DNA of 64,000 nt from Pseudomonadales bacterium (GTDB taxonomy: Bacteria > Pseudomonadota > Gammaproteobacteria > Pseudomonadales > Azotimanducaceae), in NCBI GenBank assembly GCA_028285415.1, contig JANQPF010000029.1:55866-119865 (forward strand), read 5' to 3'. Below the pieces are notes generated by a model. That model was not told the origin of the DNA, did no database searches, and worked only from the letters and a program-made list of their open reading frames with translations. Position numbers and translations under genes: made by a program. This document shows, one piece after another, positions 16,453 through 26,367 of this stretch (its first letter is position 1; every line of letters starts with the position of its first letter).

Positions 16453-17074
16453 TCTGCGCCCACCGCGCTTTGAACTCGTCGGTGGAATTGACACGCGGAT
16501 AGGGCTCGTCCGGCTCGGCCACGCCCAGGAAATCGCACAGCGGTTCCCAACCTTGACCCGGCTCGTAGACAAGCAGCTGACTCGCCGGCACGGAGTCGAT
16601 GACGTCCTGGTTGTGAGCTTCATAACAGGCAATCACGTGCGCTTTGTCATCCATGCGGCGGTCGAACACGCGATCCCAGATGACCTCATGCGCCATCTCG
16701 GCACCCAACCGCGCGCGCGGATCTTCACTCGCCGCGTTCGCCTGCGACGCGGGCCAGATGGTATTCATGACGCTGTCGTACCACTTCTCGGGATCCCTGC
16801 GGGTCAGCAGCACCTTCGCCTGCGGAAACGCGGCCAGCTGCTCCCGCCAGAAATTAGCTGACGGCCAGTCGACGCTCGCGCGGTAACCCTGCATGAGCGT
16901 CTCCCAGTCCGGGTTGATACCGCGCGCCGCATCGCGCCAGATCGGCACGTGCTCGGGATGAAACTGGACTTCCATCATGTGATAGCACTTGTCGAAGCCG
17001 AGCTTCTCCAGCGCAAACTTCAACGACAGCGTACCCGTCCGGCCAAAGCCGGCGCCAATGACGTCTATGCTCAT
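16415..17074 (-). CDS. Sulfotransferase-family protein
   Basis: Protein of 219 residues. The 5'-phosphosulfate loop is VIGAGFGRTGTLSLKFALEKLG and the 3'-phosphate region is AKVLLTRRDPEKWYDSVMNTIW, a layout seen in the P-loop sulfotransferase family with short bacterial members. The acceptor is unknown, and a nucleotide-binding role other than PAPS cannot be excluded. The C-terminus overlaps aqpS on the other strand. Confidence 0.75.
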   Translation of the reverse strand: MSIDVIGAGFGRTGTLSLKFALEKLGFDKCYHMMEVQFHPEHVPIWRDAARGINPDWETLMQGYRASVDWPSANFWREQLAAFPQAKVLLTRRDPEKWYDSVMNTIWPASQANAASEDPRARLGAEMAHEVIWDRVFDRRMDDKAHVIACYEAHNQDVIDSVPASQLLVYEPGQGWEPLCDFLGVAEPDEPYPRVNSTDEFKARWAQISESANDKNKSQ

Positions 17075-17083
17075 CTCATTCCT

Positions 17084-17395
17084 CTACTCAGGGTCGGATC
17101 CATCGGCAGCATCACCGCCGTCGTGCTTCGCTTCCACATCGGCAAGCATGTCCTGCACCTGGCGCATCTCCAGCGTCGGCGTATCCATGGCGAGCAGGAT
17201 GTACATGAACAGCTGCGCCCCCAGCGACCCGTTGTTGACCTTTGAGCGCAAGTTACTTTCATTTTGACGCACACCCAGGCGTTCCAGCTCGCGGCTCAAG
17301 TCCTTGTATTCAAAGCCTTTATAAGCCATCCGCGAGCGGATCAGGCGGCGCAGCACCTCGCGCATCTGGGGAGAATCGAACAGTCTGGCGGGCAC
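17084..17395 (-). CDS. DUF6471-like small protein, possible DNA-binding
   Basis: Protein of 103 residues. RRLIRSRMAYKGFEYKDLSRELERLGVRQNESNLRSKVNNGSLGAQLFMYILLAM has the spacing of a lambda-repressor-like helix-turn-helix and matches what I remember of DUF6471. GTG start with GAGG upstream. The C-terminal 25 residues are acidic and low in complexity. Directly upstream of, and on the same strand as, the sulfotransferase. Confidence 0.6.
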   Translation of the reverse strand: MPARLFDSPQMREVLRRLIRSRMAYKGFEYKDLSRELERLGVRQNESNLRSKVNNGSLGAQLFMYILLAMDTPTLEMRQVQDMLADVEAKHDGGDAADGSDPE

Positions 17396-17605
17396 GATAT
17401 CCTCACTTGGACCGGTTGAGCACTATTGGCGGAAATAACACACCAGCGTCAATAATAAACAACATTCGTTGCTTTTCATCAATTTTTATTGATTTTTTAC
17501 GATCTGCACGCGATAATCCTTCACGTCCTTTTTAATAGATATATGTCAATAATTAAAGACATTCGAGTTAGAGGACAGGAGCATAGCGACAACAAGGAGC
17601 AACCT

Positions 17606-18556
17606 ATGGCTGGCGAAATCACCGCAATTGTTCTCATAGCATTTGTGTTTCTACTCATCCTTACCGCCGTGAAATCCGTGCCTCAGGGCTACGGCTGGAC
17701 GGTAGAGCGATTCGGACAATACCGACGCACCCTGGCGCCGGGATTGAACTTCATTTTGCCCTTCATCGACCGCATCGGTCACAAGAAGAACCTGATGGAG
17801 CAGGTACTCGACATTCCGCCGCAGGAGGTGATTTCCTCCGACAACGCGCAGGTGCAGACCGACGCGGTGTGCTTTTACCAGATCCTCGAGCCCGTCAAAG
17901 CGTCCTATGAGGTCAACGATCTCGTGCGCGCCATGCAGAACCTGGTCATGACCAACATCCGCGCGGTGCTGGGTTCGATGGAACTCGACGAGATGCTCTC
18001 GAACCGGGATCGCATCAACTCCGAACTGCTGAACAAAGTGGACGACGCCACGGATCCCTGGGGCGTCAAAGTGACCCGCGTGGAGATCCGCGACATTTCC
18101 CCGCCGCGGGATCTGGTCGACGCCATGGCCCGGCAGATGAAAGCAGAGCGGGAAAAGCGCGCGCAGATCCTCGAAGCCGAAGGTGAGCGCGAGGCAGCGG
18201 TGCAGGTTGCGGAAGGTGAAAAACGCTCCGAAGTGCTGCGCGCGGAGGGTGAGCTCGAAGCCGCCAAACTCGAGGCAGAGGCCCGCGAGCGGCTGGCGGA
18301 GGCGGAAGCCAAGGCCACCGAAGCTGTGTCAGCGGCGATTGCCGGCGGCGACGCTCGGGCAATCAACTACTTCGTGGCACAGAAATACGTAGACGCGCTG
18401 GGCAAGCTCGCCGAGTCCGACAACAACAAAGTCATGATGATCCCGCTGGAGGCTGCGAGCGTCATCGGCTCTATCGCGGGCATTGGCGACATCGCCAGAG
18501 ACGCCATTGGCACACGTAGTGCCGGTAGTGAAATCAGCGCCAGCGGTCGGATCTAA
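17606..18556 (+). CDS. qmcA: SPFH/stomatin-family membrane protein (QmcA-like)
   Basis: Protein of 316 residues. One N-terminal membrane segment ([15 protein letters not shown]) is followed by the SPFH domain ([33 protein letters not shown]). A long Glu/Ala-rich coiled coil runs from about residue 170 to 260. ATG at 17606 has AAGGAG. These proteins form large oligomeric cages at the inner membrane and are paired with NfeD, as here, 25 bases downstream. The 210-base AT-rich gap upstream (17396-17605) probably holds divergent promoters, but no convincing hexamers were found. Confidence 0.9.
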   Translation: MAGEITAIVLIAFVFLLILTAVKSVPQGYGWTVERFGQYRRTLAPGLNFILPFIDRIGHKKNLMEQVLDIPPQEVISSDNAQVQTDAVCFYQILEPVKASYEVNDLVRAMQNLVMTNIRAVLGSMELDEMLSNRDRINSELLNKVDDATDPWGVKVTRVEIRDISPPRDLVDAMARQMKAEREKRAQILEAEGEREAAVQVAEGEKRSEVLRAEGELEAAKLEAEARERLAEAEAKATEAVSAAIAGGDARAINYFVAQKYVDALGKLAESDNNKVMMIPLEAASVIGSIAGIGDIARDAIGTRSAGSEISASGRI

Positions 18557-18581
18557 AACCCGGCCAAGGGAGGTACGTACA

Positions 18582-19025
18582 ATGGACATCTTCACCCTGA
18601 CCCCATATCACTGGATCGCCCTGGGTCTGATCCTGCTCATGGCCGAAATGCTCGGCGCCGCGGGTTTCCTGCTGGGCGCTGCTGCCGCGGCCCTGTGCAT
18701 GGGCGCTGTCCTGTTTCTCTTTCCGGAGCTCGCCCTCGGGTGGCAGCTGCTCTACTACGCGATCGGCGCAATTCTCGCGACGGTGCTGTACTTCCAGCTC
18801 TTCCGCGACGCACAGTCCAGGCCCGCCCGTCCGTTACTCAACCAACGCGCCGAGCGTCTGGTTGGCCATCAGTTTCGACTGGAGGAGGACATAGAGCTGG
18901 GCAAAGGCAAAGTGCAGATCGGCGACACTTTCTGGCACGTCAAAGCCAGCGAACCCTTGAGCAAGGGTACCCTGGTGGAAGTGGTGGACACGCATCGCAT
19001 GGCATTGGTGATCGTCGCGAAGTAA
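18582..19025 (+). CDS. NfeD-family membrane protein
   Basis: Protein of 147 residues with two or three N-terminal membrane segments (WIALGLILLMAEMLGAAGFLLGAA, LLYYAIGAILATVLYFQLF) and a C-terminal OB-fold (RLVGHQFRLEEDIELGKGKVQIGDTFWHVKASEPLSKGTLVEVVD). Short NfeD1b-type partner of the SPFH protein; no serine protease domain. AAGGGAGG ribosome site. Confidence 0.9.
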   Translation: MDIFTLTPYHWIALGLILLMAEMLGAAGFLLGAAAAALCMGAVLFLFPELALGWQLLYYAIGAILATVLYFQLFRDAQSRPARPLLNQRAERLVGHQFRLEEDIELGKGKVQIGDTFWHVKASEPLSKGTLVEVVDTHRMALVIVAK

Positions 19026-19047
19026 GCTCTCTCGTCAGACGGTAAAC

Positions 19048-19078
19048 ACGGGACCGTACGTCGGTCCCGTTGCTTTTT
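19048..19078 (+). terminator. Rho-independent terminator after the SPFH-NfeD pair
   Basis: Perfect 9-bp stem (ACGGGACCG / CGGTCCCGT) with a TACGT loop, followed after TGC by five T residues. It starts 23 bases after the nfeD stop. Confidence 0.85.
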
Positions 19079-19089
19079 GAGGAGCGGAA

Positions 19090-19560
19090 TTGGGGAGTGG
19101 GAAAAAGAGCCAGTTTTTCCGCGCCAACGCGGGCGCAGTCATCTGCAACGACCAGGGCTTGATCCTGTCGCTCGAGCGATCGGACGTGCCCGGTGCCTGG
19201 CAGCTGCCCCAGGGCGGGATGAACAAAGGCGAAGCGCCCCTCGAGACGGTGATGAGGGAAATCGAAGAAGAAACCGGCTTGGCCGCCGCGGCGCTGACCT
19301 GCCTCGGCGAGCATCCGGAGCTACTCGTGTACGAGCTGCCTGAAGACAAACGCACCCCCAAAACGGGCCGCGGGCAGGTGCAGTACTGGTTCTATTTTCT
19401 CACGGACGCCCTCGAGCCCTGCCTCGGCAAAGAATTCCGTGCGTACGAGTGGCTGTCGTTCGCCGCACTCGTCGAACGAGTCGTCGCGTTCCGCCAGCCT
19501 CTTTATCACAAGCTGGCGGGGTACTTCGACAGTGCCATCTCCCACACTCTGAATCGCTGA
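19090..19560 (+). CDS. rppH: NUDIX hydrolase, RppH (RNA pyrophosphohydrolase)-like
   Basis: Protein of 156 residues. It has WQLPQGGMNKGEAPLETVMREIEEETGL, the Nudix box in the WQxPQGGxxxGE context typical of RppH/diadenosine polyphosphatases, then YELPEDKRTPKTGRGQVQYWFYF, which parallels the RppH region YKLPKR...GQKQKWF. Such enzymes remove pyrophosphate from 5'-triphosphate RNA or hydrolyse ApnA. TTG start with GAGGAG upstream. Slightly diverged from classical RppH, so symbol moderately sure. Confidence 0.7.
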   Translation: MGSGKKSQFFRANAGAVICNDQGLILSLERSDVPGAWQLPQGGMNKGEAPLETVMREIEEETGLAAAALTCLGEHPELLVYELPEDKRTPKTGRGQVQYWFYFLTDALEPCLGKEFRAYEWLSFAALVERVVAFRQPLYHKLAGYFDSAISHTLNR

Positions 19561-19570
19561 GCATCCTCCA

Positions 19571-21025
19571 TTGCACCCACTCGATCTCATCATCGTGCTT
19601 GCCTACCTGGGGCTCATCACCTTCGTGGGCCTGCGCCTGTCCGGGCGCGTCAAGTCTGCGCACGATTTCTTTCTCGCGGGCCGCACGCTCACGTGGGGGG
19701 TCATCGGACTTTCAATCATCGGCACGAACATTGGCGCGAACAGCTATGTCGGCGCGGCGGGCAACGCCTATAGCGTCGGTATTGCCCAGGCCAACTTCGA
19801 GTGGATCGGCGCCATTCCGGCGATGATCTTCGCGGCGCTGGTGTTCATCCCGCTGTACTGGAAGGCCGGCGTTTACTCGATACCGGAATATCTGGGCCTG
19901 CGCTACAACCAGGCCGTACGGGTTGCCGCGGCAATCATCACGAGCGTGGTGGCCGTAGTCACCATCGCGGCGGCATTGTGGGCCCTGGCATTGACACTAC
20001 AGACCTACCTCGGCTGGCCCACGTGGGTGGGCATTCTGGTCACAGGCTCGATTGTCGGCGCTTACAGCATCGCCGGTGGACTTGCCGCAGTTGCGTTTAC
20101 CGACATGTTGCAGGTCTGCATCATGTTCGTCGGCGGGCTCGTGATCGTCGGCCTGGGACTGGCTGAAACAGGCGGCGCCGCCGGATTTGCATCCACGCTG
20201 GTCAGCGACAATCCCAACCACCTCTCCGCCTACCTGCCCGCCGATCATGAAACCTATCCCTGGCCAGGCGTGATCCTTGGTCTCGGTCTTGTGCTGTCAC
20301 CGGCGTACTGGTGTGCGGGCCAGGCCATTCTGCAGCGCAGCCTCGGCGCGCGCAGTCAGTGGGATGCCAGTGCCGGGATGATGTTCGCCGCCATCGCCAA
20401 AACGTTCGTGCCGCTGCTGATTGTCTTTCCAGGTCTGCTGGCGCTGGTCATGTATGCGGAGATCGAATACCCCGATCAGGCGCTCGCGTGGGTGGTCAAA
20501 AACGTGCTCCCACCCGGCGTCTCCGGACTCATGTTCATTGCCATCATCGCGGCTCTGCAGTCGTCGATCGATTCACAGGTCAACTCCACGTCGCTCATGG
20601 TGACACGCGACGTCCGCTACGTGCTGCTGAAAAATCCCGATCCCAGCAAAGATCTCAAAGTGGGACGCATGCTGACGCTCATCCTGCTGCTGGCTGCCAT
20701 GGTCATTGCGCCGATGATCGCGGCCATGGGTGGCATCTTCACCTTCATACAGACGGTTTTCTCGCTCTTCCAGGGGCCGATGCTCGCGCTGCTCATCCTC
20801 GGCGCATTTACCCGCCGCGTGACACCCGCGGCCGGACTCTGGACGCTCCTGAGCGGCGTGGTGCTGGCTGCCGCCATCTCCCTGATGGGACTCAACATGT
20901 TGTATGTCGCGTTCATCGGGTTTGTCTACGCCATGGTGGCATTGTGGGTCATCAGCGGATTTACCGAGGCGCGCGAAGACATGGACTTCGACAAACTCAC
21001 CTACGTACCCTGGAGGCGATCGTGA
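19571..21025 (+). CDS. Sodium:solute symporter (SSS) family transporter
   Basis: Protein of 484 residues with 13 or so membrane segments. SSS features: ADFFLAGR-like HDFFLAGRTLTWG, IGTNIGANSYVGAAGNAYSVG, the signature around GAYSIAGGLAAVAFTDMLQ, and the SSIDSQVNSTS region that forms part of the Na+ site. Family substrates include sugars, amino acids, pantothenate and monocarboxylates. TTG start 10 bases after the NUDIX gene. It ends by GTGA overlap with a tiny membrane protein gene that may be its partner. Confidence 0.9.
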   Translation: MHPLDLIIVLAYLGLITFVGLRLSGRVKSAHDFFLAGRTLTWGVIGLSIIGTNIGANSYVGAAGNAYSVGIAQANFEWIGAIPAMIFAALVFIPLYWKAGVYSIPEYLGLRYNQAVRVAAAIITSVVAVVTIAAALWALALTLQTYLGWPTWVGILVTGSIVGAYSIAGGLAAVAFTDMLQVCIMFVGGLVIVGLGLAETGGAAGFASTLVSDNPNHLSAYLPADHETYPWPGVILGLGLVLSPAYWCAGQAILQRSLGARSQWDASAGMMFAAIAKTFVPLLIVFPGLLALVMYAEIEYPDQALAWVVKNVLPPGVSGLMFIAIIAALQSSIDSQVNSTSLMVTRDVRYVLLKNPDPSKDLKVGRMLTLILLLAAMVIAPMIAAMGGIFTFIQTVFSLFQGPMLALLILGAFTRRVTPAAGLWTLLSGVVLAAAISLMGLNMLYVAFIGFVYAMVALWVISGFTEAREDMDFDKLTYVPWRRS

Positions 21026-21216
21026 TCGACCTGCCCGTCGCGTGGGCGAACTACCTTTCGATGGGCGGTTTTGTGCTGCTTGGCGTGCTCGTCTGGCTCA
21101 TCCCGCGCAGGCTCATTTTCCAAGGTGCGTCAGAAGCGTCCCGCTGGCGCGATATCCGCTGGTGGGCCACCGTCCTCATTGCACTCCAGCTTGGTCTCTA
21201 CGCGATCTTCACCTGA
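21022..21216 (+). CDS. 64-residue membrane protein coupled to the SSS transporter
   Basis: Two hydrophobic helices (YLSMGGFVLLGVLVWLIP and WWATVLIALQLGLYAIF) separated by a basic loop (RRLIFQGASEASRWRDIRW). GTG start overlaps the transporter stop, with GGAGG at 21012. Several SSS transporters have small two-helix partners encoded next to them (DUF997/DUF3311 types), usually upstream. This one is downstream and shows no match I can recognise. Confidence 0.7.
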   Translation: MIDLPVAWANYLSMGGFVLLGVLVWLIPRRLIFQGASEASRWRDIRWWATVLIALQLGLYAIFT

Positions 21217-21243
21217 GCACGCCTGTGTTTTATTGCGCTGTGA

Positions 21244-22238
21244 TCAAATCCGATAGGCCGTCGCCGCCGCGTCGTGAAAGAGCCAGGCTTTGTCGCTGGC
21301 AGAGAAATCCGCAGCCATCTTCTTGAATGCGTTCCACAACACCGGATACGAGCAGCTCTGCTTGTCCACCGGGAAGTTGCTCTCGAACATGCACCTTTCG
21401 GGACCGAAGAGTTCAATGGCCTTGCGGTGATAACGACCCGTGGCAGCGACAATCTCGTCGGAGGTGGCGGGCGTGTCCCGCTTGTGCCAGCCAAAGCCGT
21501 TGATGGGCATGACAATACCGCCGAGCTTGGCGTAGACGTTCGGGCAGGCCGCCAGGGCCGCCGCGTCTTCGCACCACCGGTCGAAAATCTCGTCCGCTTT
21601 GCCGGCGTAAGGCCCAATTCCCAGCGGCCCGCCAAAGTGGTCGAAGATGATCGTCACGTTGGGAAAGGCCCGCGCGAGGTCCGTGAGTTCCGGGATCTGA
21701 TGGTGATATAGCCAGGCATCAAAGCTCAAATCACGTTTGTCGAGCTCGGCAAAGCCCGCACGAAACGTGTCGTCGAGATAAAGATGTTCGGGCGGATTGG
21801 TGTGGGAGTTCCGCACCGCGTCGTCCGCATCCCAGCCGGCGGCGTGGCGGATCCCGCGAAAACGATCCGACAGCCGCATGTGCTCATCGAGCACCTTGCC
21901 CGCGTCCGCACCCAGCGTGAGATCCGCGTAGCTGACAATCCCCGCGCAGGCTTTGAGCCCCCCGTAGCCGCCGGACGCCGCCATGGCGGCGACGCCGTTC
22001 ACGAACTCCGTTTCGCCGACGGGGCGCATGGCTACGGGGCCGTCCGCGCGATACATCGATGAGCACTCCACAAACACCGTGCTGACGACGTTGTGCCCGC
22101 TGCCGGTGTCAGCCAGAAGTTCAGGCAGGAGATACGGGTTGTCCCTGTTGTCCCACAGATGATGGTGCGGATCGCAGATCGGCAGGTCCGGCTCGAGGAT
22201 GTCTTCGACGACCCGGGCCAGCCAGTCCGCGCGGGACA

Positions 22239-22239
<1 letters not shown>
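21244..22239 (-). CDS. Amidohydrolase-2 family TIM-barrel protein
   Basis: Protein of 331 residues beginning ICDPHHHLWDNRDNPYLLPEL, the metal-binding DxHxH motif of the PDC hydrolase / L-fuconolactonase branch. Later landmarks are IIFDHFGGPLG and CMFESNFPVDK. It would hydrolyse a lactone or decarboxylate a cyclic acid. Its ATG overlaps the formaldehyde dehydrogenase stop by one base (TGATG), so the two are coupled. It takes the place frmB often has, but it is not an S-formylglutathione hydrolase. Confidence 0.82.
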
Positions 22240-23381
<1,142 letters not shown>

Positions 23382-23461
23382 TCACGCCCCCGTTTGGCAA
23401 GCCCGACGTGCTGCAGCGGTGGTAGACTGGGCGCCATGCGTCAACTTTTCCCAACGCGCTG

Positions 23462-25246
23462 ATGCGTCCGGCCCTGTGGTTCAAGCTCGGCATCCGCGAA
23501 TGGCCCAACTATGTGCCGTTGGCGCCGATTCTCCGAGACTATCAGAAGGAAGATTTCAGCCACGATCTGGTAGCGGGTCTGGTTGTCGGCATGGTGACCA
23601 TTCCGCAGGCGGTCGCCTACGCGTTTCTCGCCGGTGTGCCACCCGAGGCGGGGTTGTATGCGTGTCTGCTGCCCATGGTGCTCTATGCCATTTTCGGCAG
23701 CTCGCGCCAGCTGGTCGTGGGTCCGGTTGCCGTCGCCGCGCTGATGGTTGCGGGCACCGTCAGCGAGTACGCGCCGAAATACACAACCGAATATCTCCAG
23801 ATCACTACCATCATCTGCCTGCAGACCGGCCTCTTTCTGTGGATCCTGCGCCTGTCGCGAATGGGCGGTCTCGTGAACCTGCTGAGCCACCCCGTGATCA
23901 CGGGCTTCGTCAACGCTGCAGCGATTCTCATCATCATCAGTCAGCTGCCGGCATTTACCGGGGTTGATGTCGACTCCGGCGGCGCACCCTGGCTCGTGCT
24001 CGGCGGCCTACTGGAGCAGATCAGCACCATTGACTGGCTTGTCGCCGCCTATGGCGCGGGTGCGTTGGTGCTGCTGCTTGTCATCCCCCGCATCGCCCGC
24101 CCGGTGGCGCGGCTCTTCGGGTTCAGCATATCCGCCAATCATGCGTTGACACGGATCGGCCCGATGATCGTTGCCGTGGCGGCGGTTGCTCTGGTGACCT
24201 TGAGCGGCGCGGCGGGGAACATCGCCACGGTGGGTGACGTGCCCAGCGGACTGCCACCGATCAAACCCCCGCCTTTTGAGCTCCAGCTCTGGCTGGACCT
24301 GCTGCCGTCCTCCGCCATCATCGGCCTGGTCGCGTACATTGAAAGCTATTCCATCGGCACGACGCTTGCCGCACGCAAGCAAACCCGGGTCAACTCTCAC
24401 CAGGAGCTGATTGCCATCGGGGCAGCCAACATCGGGGCCGCGTTCTCGAGCGCTTATCCCGTCGCCGGCAGCTTCTCGCGCTCGAGCGTCAACTACTTCA
24501 GCGGCGCCCGCACGCCGGTGTCGAGTCTCGTGTGTGCGGTTGTCATCGTGCTGGTGCTGCTCTTCTTCACGGCATTGTTCGCCAACCTGCCGCACGCGGT
24601 GCTTGCCGCCATTGTCATGGTTTCCGTGGTGGGCCTCATGGACCTGAAAAGCTCCAGGGAACACTGGTCCATACACCGGCACGATACGATCACGGAGCAC
24701 GCCACCCTGATCCTGGTGCTTTTCATGGGCGTGGAGATCGGACTGATTGCCGGCGTGCTGATCTCGATTGCCTTTTTCGTACGCACCTCGTCGAGACCCA
24801 ACATCACTCAGGTGGGCAGGCTCGGAGCAACGGAGCATTTTCGCTCGATCAAGCGTTACAACGTCGAGACGCTGCCGCACGTGCTTGCGCTCAGGGTTGA
24901 CGAAAACATCTACTTCGCCAATGCCGTGCAGATCGAGGACAAATTTCTGAAACGCGCGCAGCGGCGGCGCGGCACCCGACACCTGCTGGTGGTATGCAGC
25001 TCCGTCAACATGATCGACGCGACGGGTGTGCAGATGCTCAGACGTCTGAACACCAATCTTGCAAGAGCGGGCATCACGCTCAACCTGTCCGACGTGAAAG
25101 GCACGCTCATGCCGCTCCTCGAAGCCGTGCATCTGCGGGAAGCGCTGTCCGGAGACATCTATTTCACTGCCGATCGCGCCATGAAACACTTTGCCAAGGA
25201 ACTCGAACCCGACAGCAGCGCGGCACAGACGACGCTGACCTTCTGA
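23462..25246 (+). CDS. SulP-family anion permease with STAS domain
   Basis: Protein of 594 residues. The membrane domain begins with DLVAGLVVGMVTIPQAVAYAFLAGVPPEAGLYA, the SulP signature, and spans about residues 30-440. A C-terminal STAS domain follows (RVDENIYFANAVQIEDKFL, LLVVCSSVNMIDATGVQMLRRLN). Transports sulfate, bicarbonate or another oxyanion. The next gene starts three bases after the stop codon, implying one transcript. Confidence 0.92.
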   Translation: MRPALWFKLGIREWPNYVPLAPILRDYQKEDFSHDLVAGLVVGMVTIPQAVAYAFLAGVPPEAGLYACLLPMVLYAIFGSSRQLVVGPVAVAALMVAGTVSEYAPKYTTEYLQITTIICLQTGLFLWILRLSRMGGLVNLLSHPVITGFVNAAAILIIISQLPAFTGVDVDSGGAPWLVLGGLLEQISTIDWLVAAYGAGALVLLLVIPRIARPVARLFGFSISANHALTRIGPMIVAVAAVALVTLSGAAGNIATVGDVPSGLPPIKPPPFELQLWLDLLPSSAIIGLVAYIESYSIGTTLAARKQTRVNSHQELIAIGAANIGAAFSSAYPVAGSFSRSSVNYFSGARTPVSSLVCAVVIVLVLLFFTALFANLPHAVLAAIVMVSVVGLMDLKSSREHWSIHRHDTITEHATLILVLFMGVEIGLIAGVLISIAFFVRTSSRPNITQVGRLGATEHFRSIKRYNVETLPHVLALRVDENIYFANAVQIEDKFLKRAQRRRGTRHLLVVCSSVNMIDATGVQMLRRLNTNLARAGITLNLSDVKGTLMPLLEAVHLREALSGDIYFTADRAMKHFAKELEPDSSAAQTTLTF

Positions 25247-25248
25247 CC

Positions 25249-26316
25249 ATGCTCACAATCGACCGATACATCACCGGCCACGCGAATCGCACGATCCTCG
25301 TCGTGGTCATGACCCTGCTGGCGCTCATATCGCTCTTTGCAATGTTCGAAGAACTCGACGAAAGCCAGGCAACCTACGGATTCACCGAAGCGTTTACCTA
25401 TGTGTTACGCACCCTGCCCCGGCGTCTAGACGAAATTCTGGTGTACGGGCTCTTCATCGGCTACCTGATCTCGCTGGGGCGCCTGGCGGAATCGAACGAG
25501 CTCACCGTCTGCCGGGTTGCCGGCATGTCGCCGCTGCGCCTCATGGGCGCGCTTGCACCTTCCATGATCGTCTGGCTGGTATTGAGCATGCTCGTTTCCG
25601 AGTTTGTTGCACCCACCAGCGAAAGACGCGCCGAGGTGGAAAAACTACAGGCGCAGTACGGCGACGACGCGCTCGCGCGGCGCTCACTGTGGCTGCGCGA
25701 CGGCCAGCTTTTCATGCGCGTGCGGGCAATCGACGGTGAGGGCCAGATTCACAACGTGTTGCAGTACTGGCTCGACGACAACGATGAGCTCGTCGAGATG
25801 GTGACGGCGAGTACCGGCGTCTACGACGCCGTGCGCGGTGAATGGCAGTTTGCAGACGTCACCCGCACGCGCCTCGCCGAAGAAGCCGCTGAACGTTCTG
25901 ATCTCGACACCTGGGTGTGGGAAAACCCTATTACGCCGGAGCTGCTTGCCAGCCAGGCCTTCCTCGCACCCAACAAGATGTCGATGCTGGCACTGTCGCG
26001 GCAGATCGAGTTTGCACGCGCCCAGGAGCTCGGGGTGTCCGAGTATGAGCTCGCGTTCTGGTCACGGGCGTTGAAACCTCTGACGTATGCGGGGCTTACG
26101 CTCTTCGCCCTCGGCGTCGTGATGGGTCCGCTGCGCCAGGTGGGCATGGGCCTGCGTCTGACGGTCGGCGTCTTCGCCGGACTCGGATTCAAGTATCTGC
26201 AGGACCTCTTTGCCCCGGCGGCCATCGTTTTCAACATCCCCGCGCTTATCGCCATCCTCATTCCAATCGCGCTATATTGGGGCGTGGCGGCCTATCTGAT
26301 CAGACGCAACGCCTGA
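25249..26316 (+). CDS. lptG: LptF/LptG-family lipopolysaccharide export permease (LptG-like)
   Basis: Protein of 355 residues. Three N-terminal membrane segments (TILVVVMTLLALISLFAMFEEL; LVYGLFIGYLISLGRLAESNELTVCRVAGMS, which contains the coupling-helix region), a periplasmic jellyroll of about 150 residues, and three C-terminal membrane segments (FALGVVMGPLRQVGMGLRLTVGVFAGLGFKYLQ). This is the YjgP/YjgQ layout. With LptF and LptB2 it extracts LPS from the inner membrane. Oddly no lptF is adjacent; it follows a SulP gene. Confidence 0.87.
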   Translation: MLTIDRYITGHANRTILVVVMTLLALISLFAMFEELDESQATYGFTEAFTYVLRTLPRRLDEILVYGLFIGYLISLGRLAESNELTVCRVAGMSPLRLMGALAPSMIVWLVLSMLVSEFVAPTSERRAEVEKLQAQYGDDALARRSLWLRDGQLFMRVRAIDGEGQIHNVLQYWLDDNDELVEMVTASTGVYDAVRGEWQFADVTRTRLAEEAAERSDLDTWVWENPITPELLASQAFLAPNKMSMLALSRQIEFARAQELGVSEYELAFWSRALKPLTYAGLTLFALGVVMGPLRQVGMGLRLTVGVFAGLGFKYLQDLFAPAAIVFNIPALIAILIPIALYWGVAAYLIRRNA

Positions 26317-26367
26317 TGCCGATGGCCGGCAATACGGGGAAACGGGCGAAACACAGGGGAGAGAAGT

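Noticed and set aside
17470..17500. Terminator-like ATCAA/TTGAT hairpin with a T-run upstream of the SPFH gene
   Set aside because: The stem is only five weak A-T rich pairs, and it lies in a region where divergent promoters are expected, so it was not listed.
24008..25189. Long minus-strand open frame inside the SulP gene
   Set aside because: Composition is rich in His, Gln and Arg with no motif; it is an antisense shadow of the SulP reading frame.
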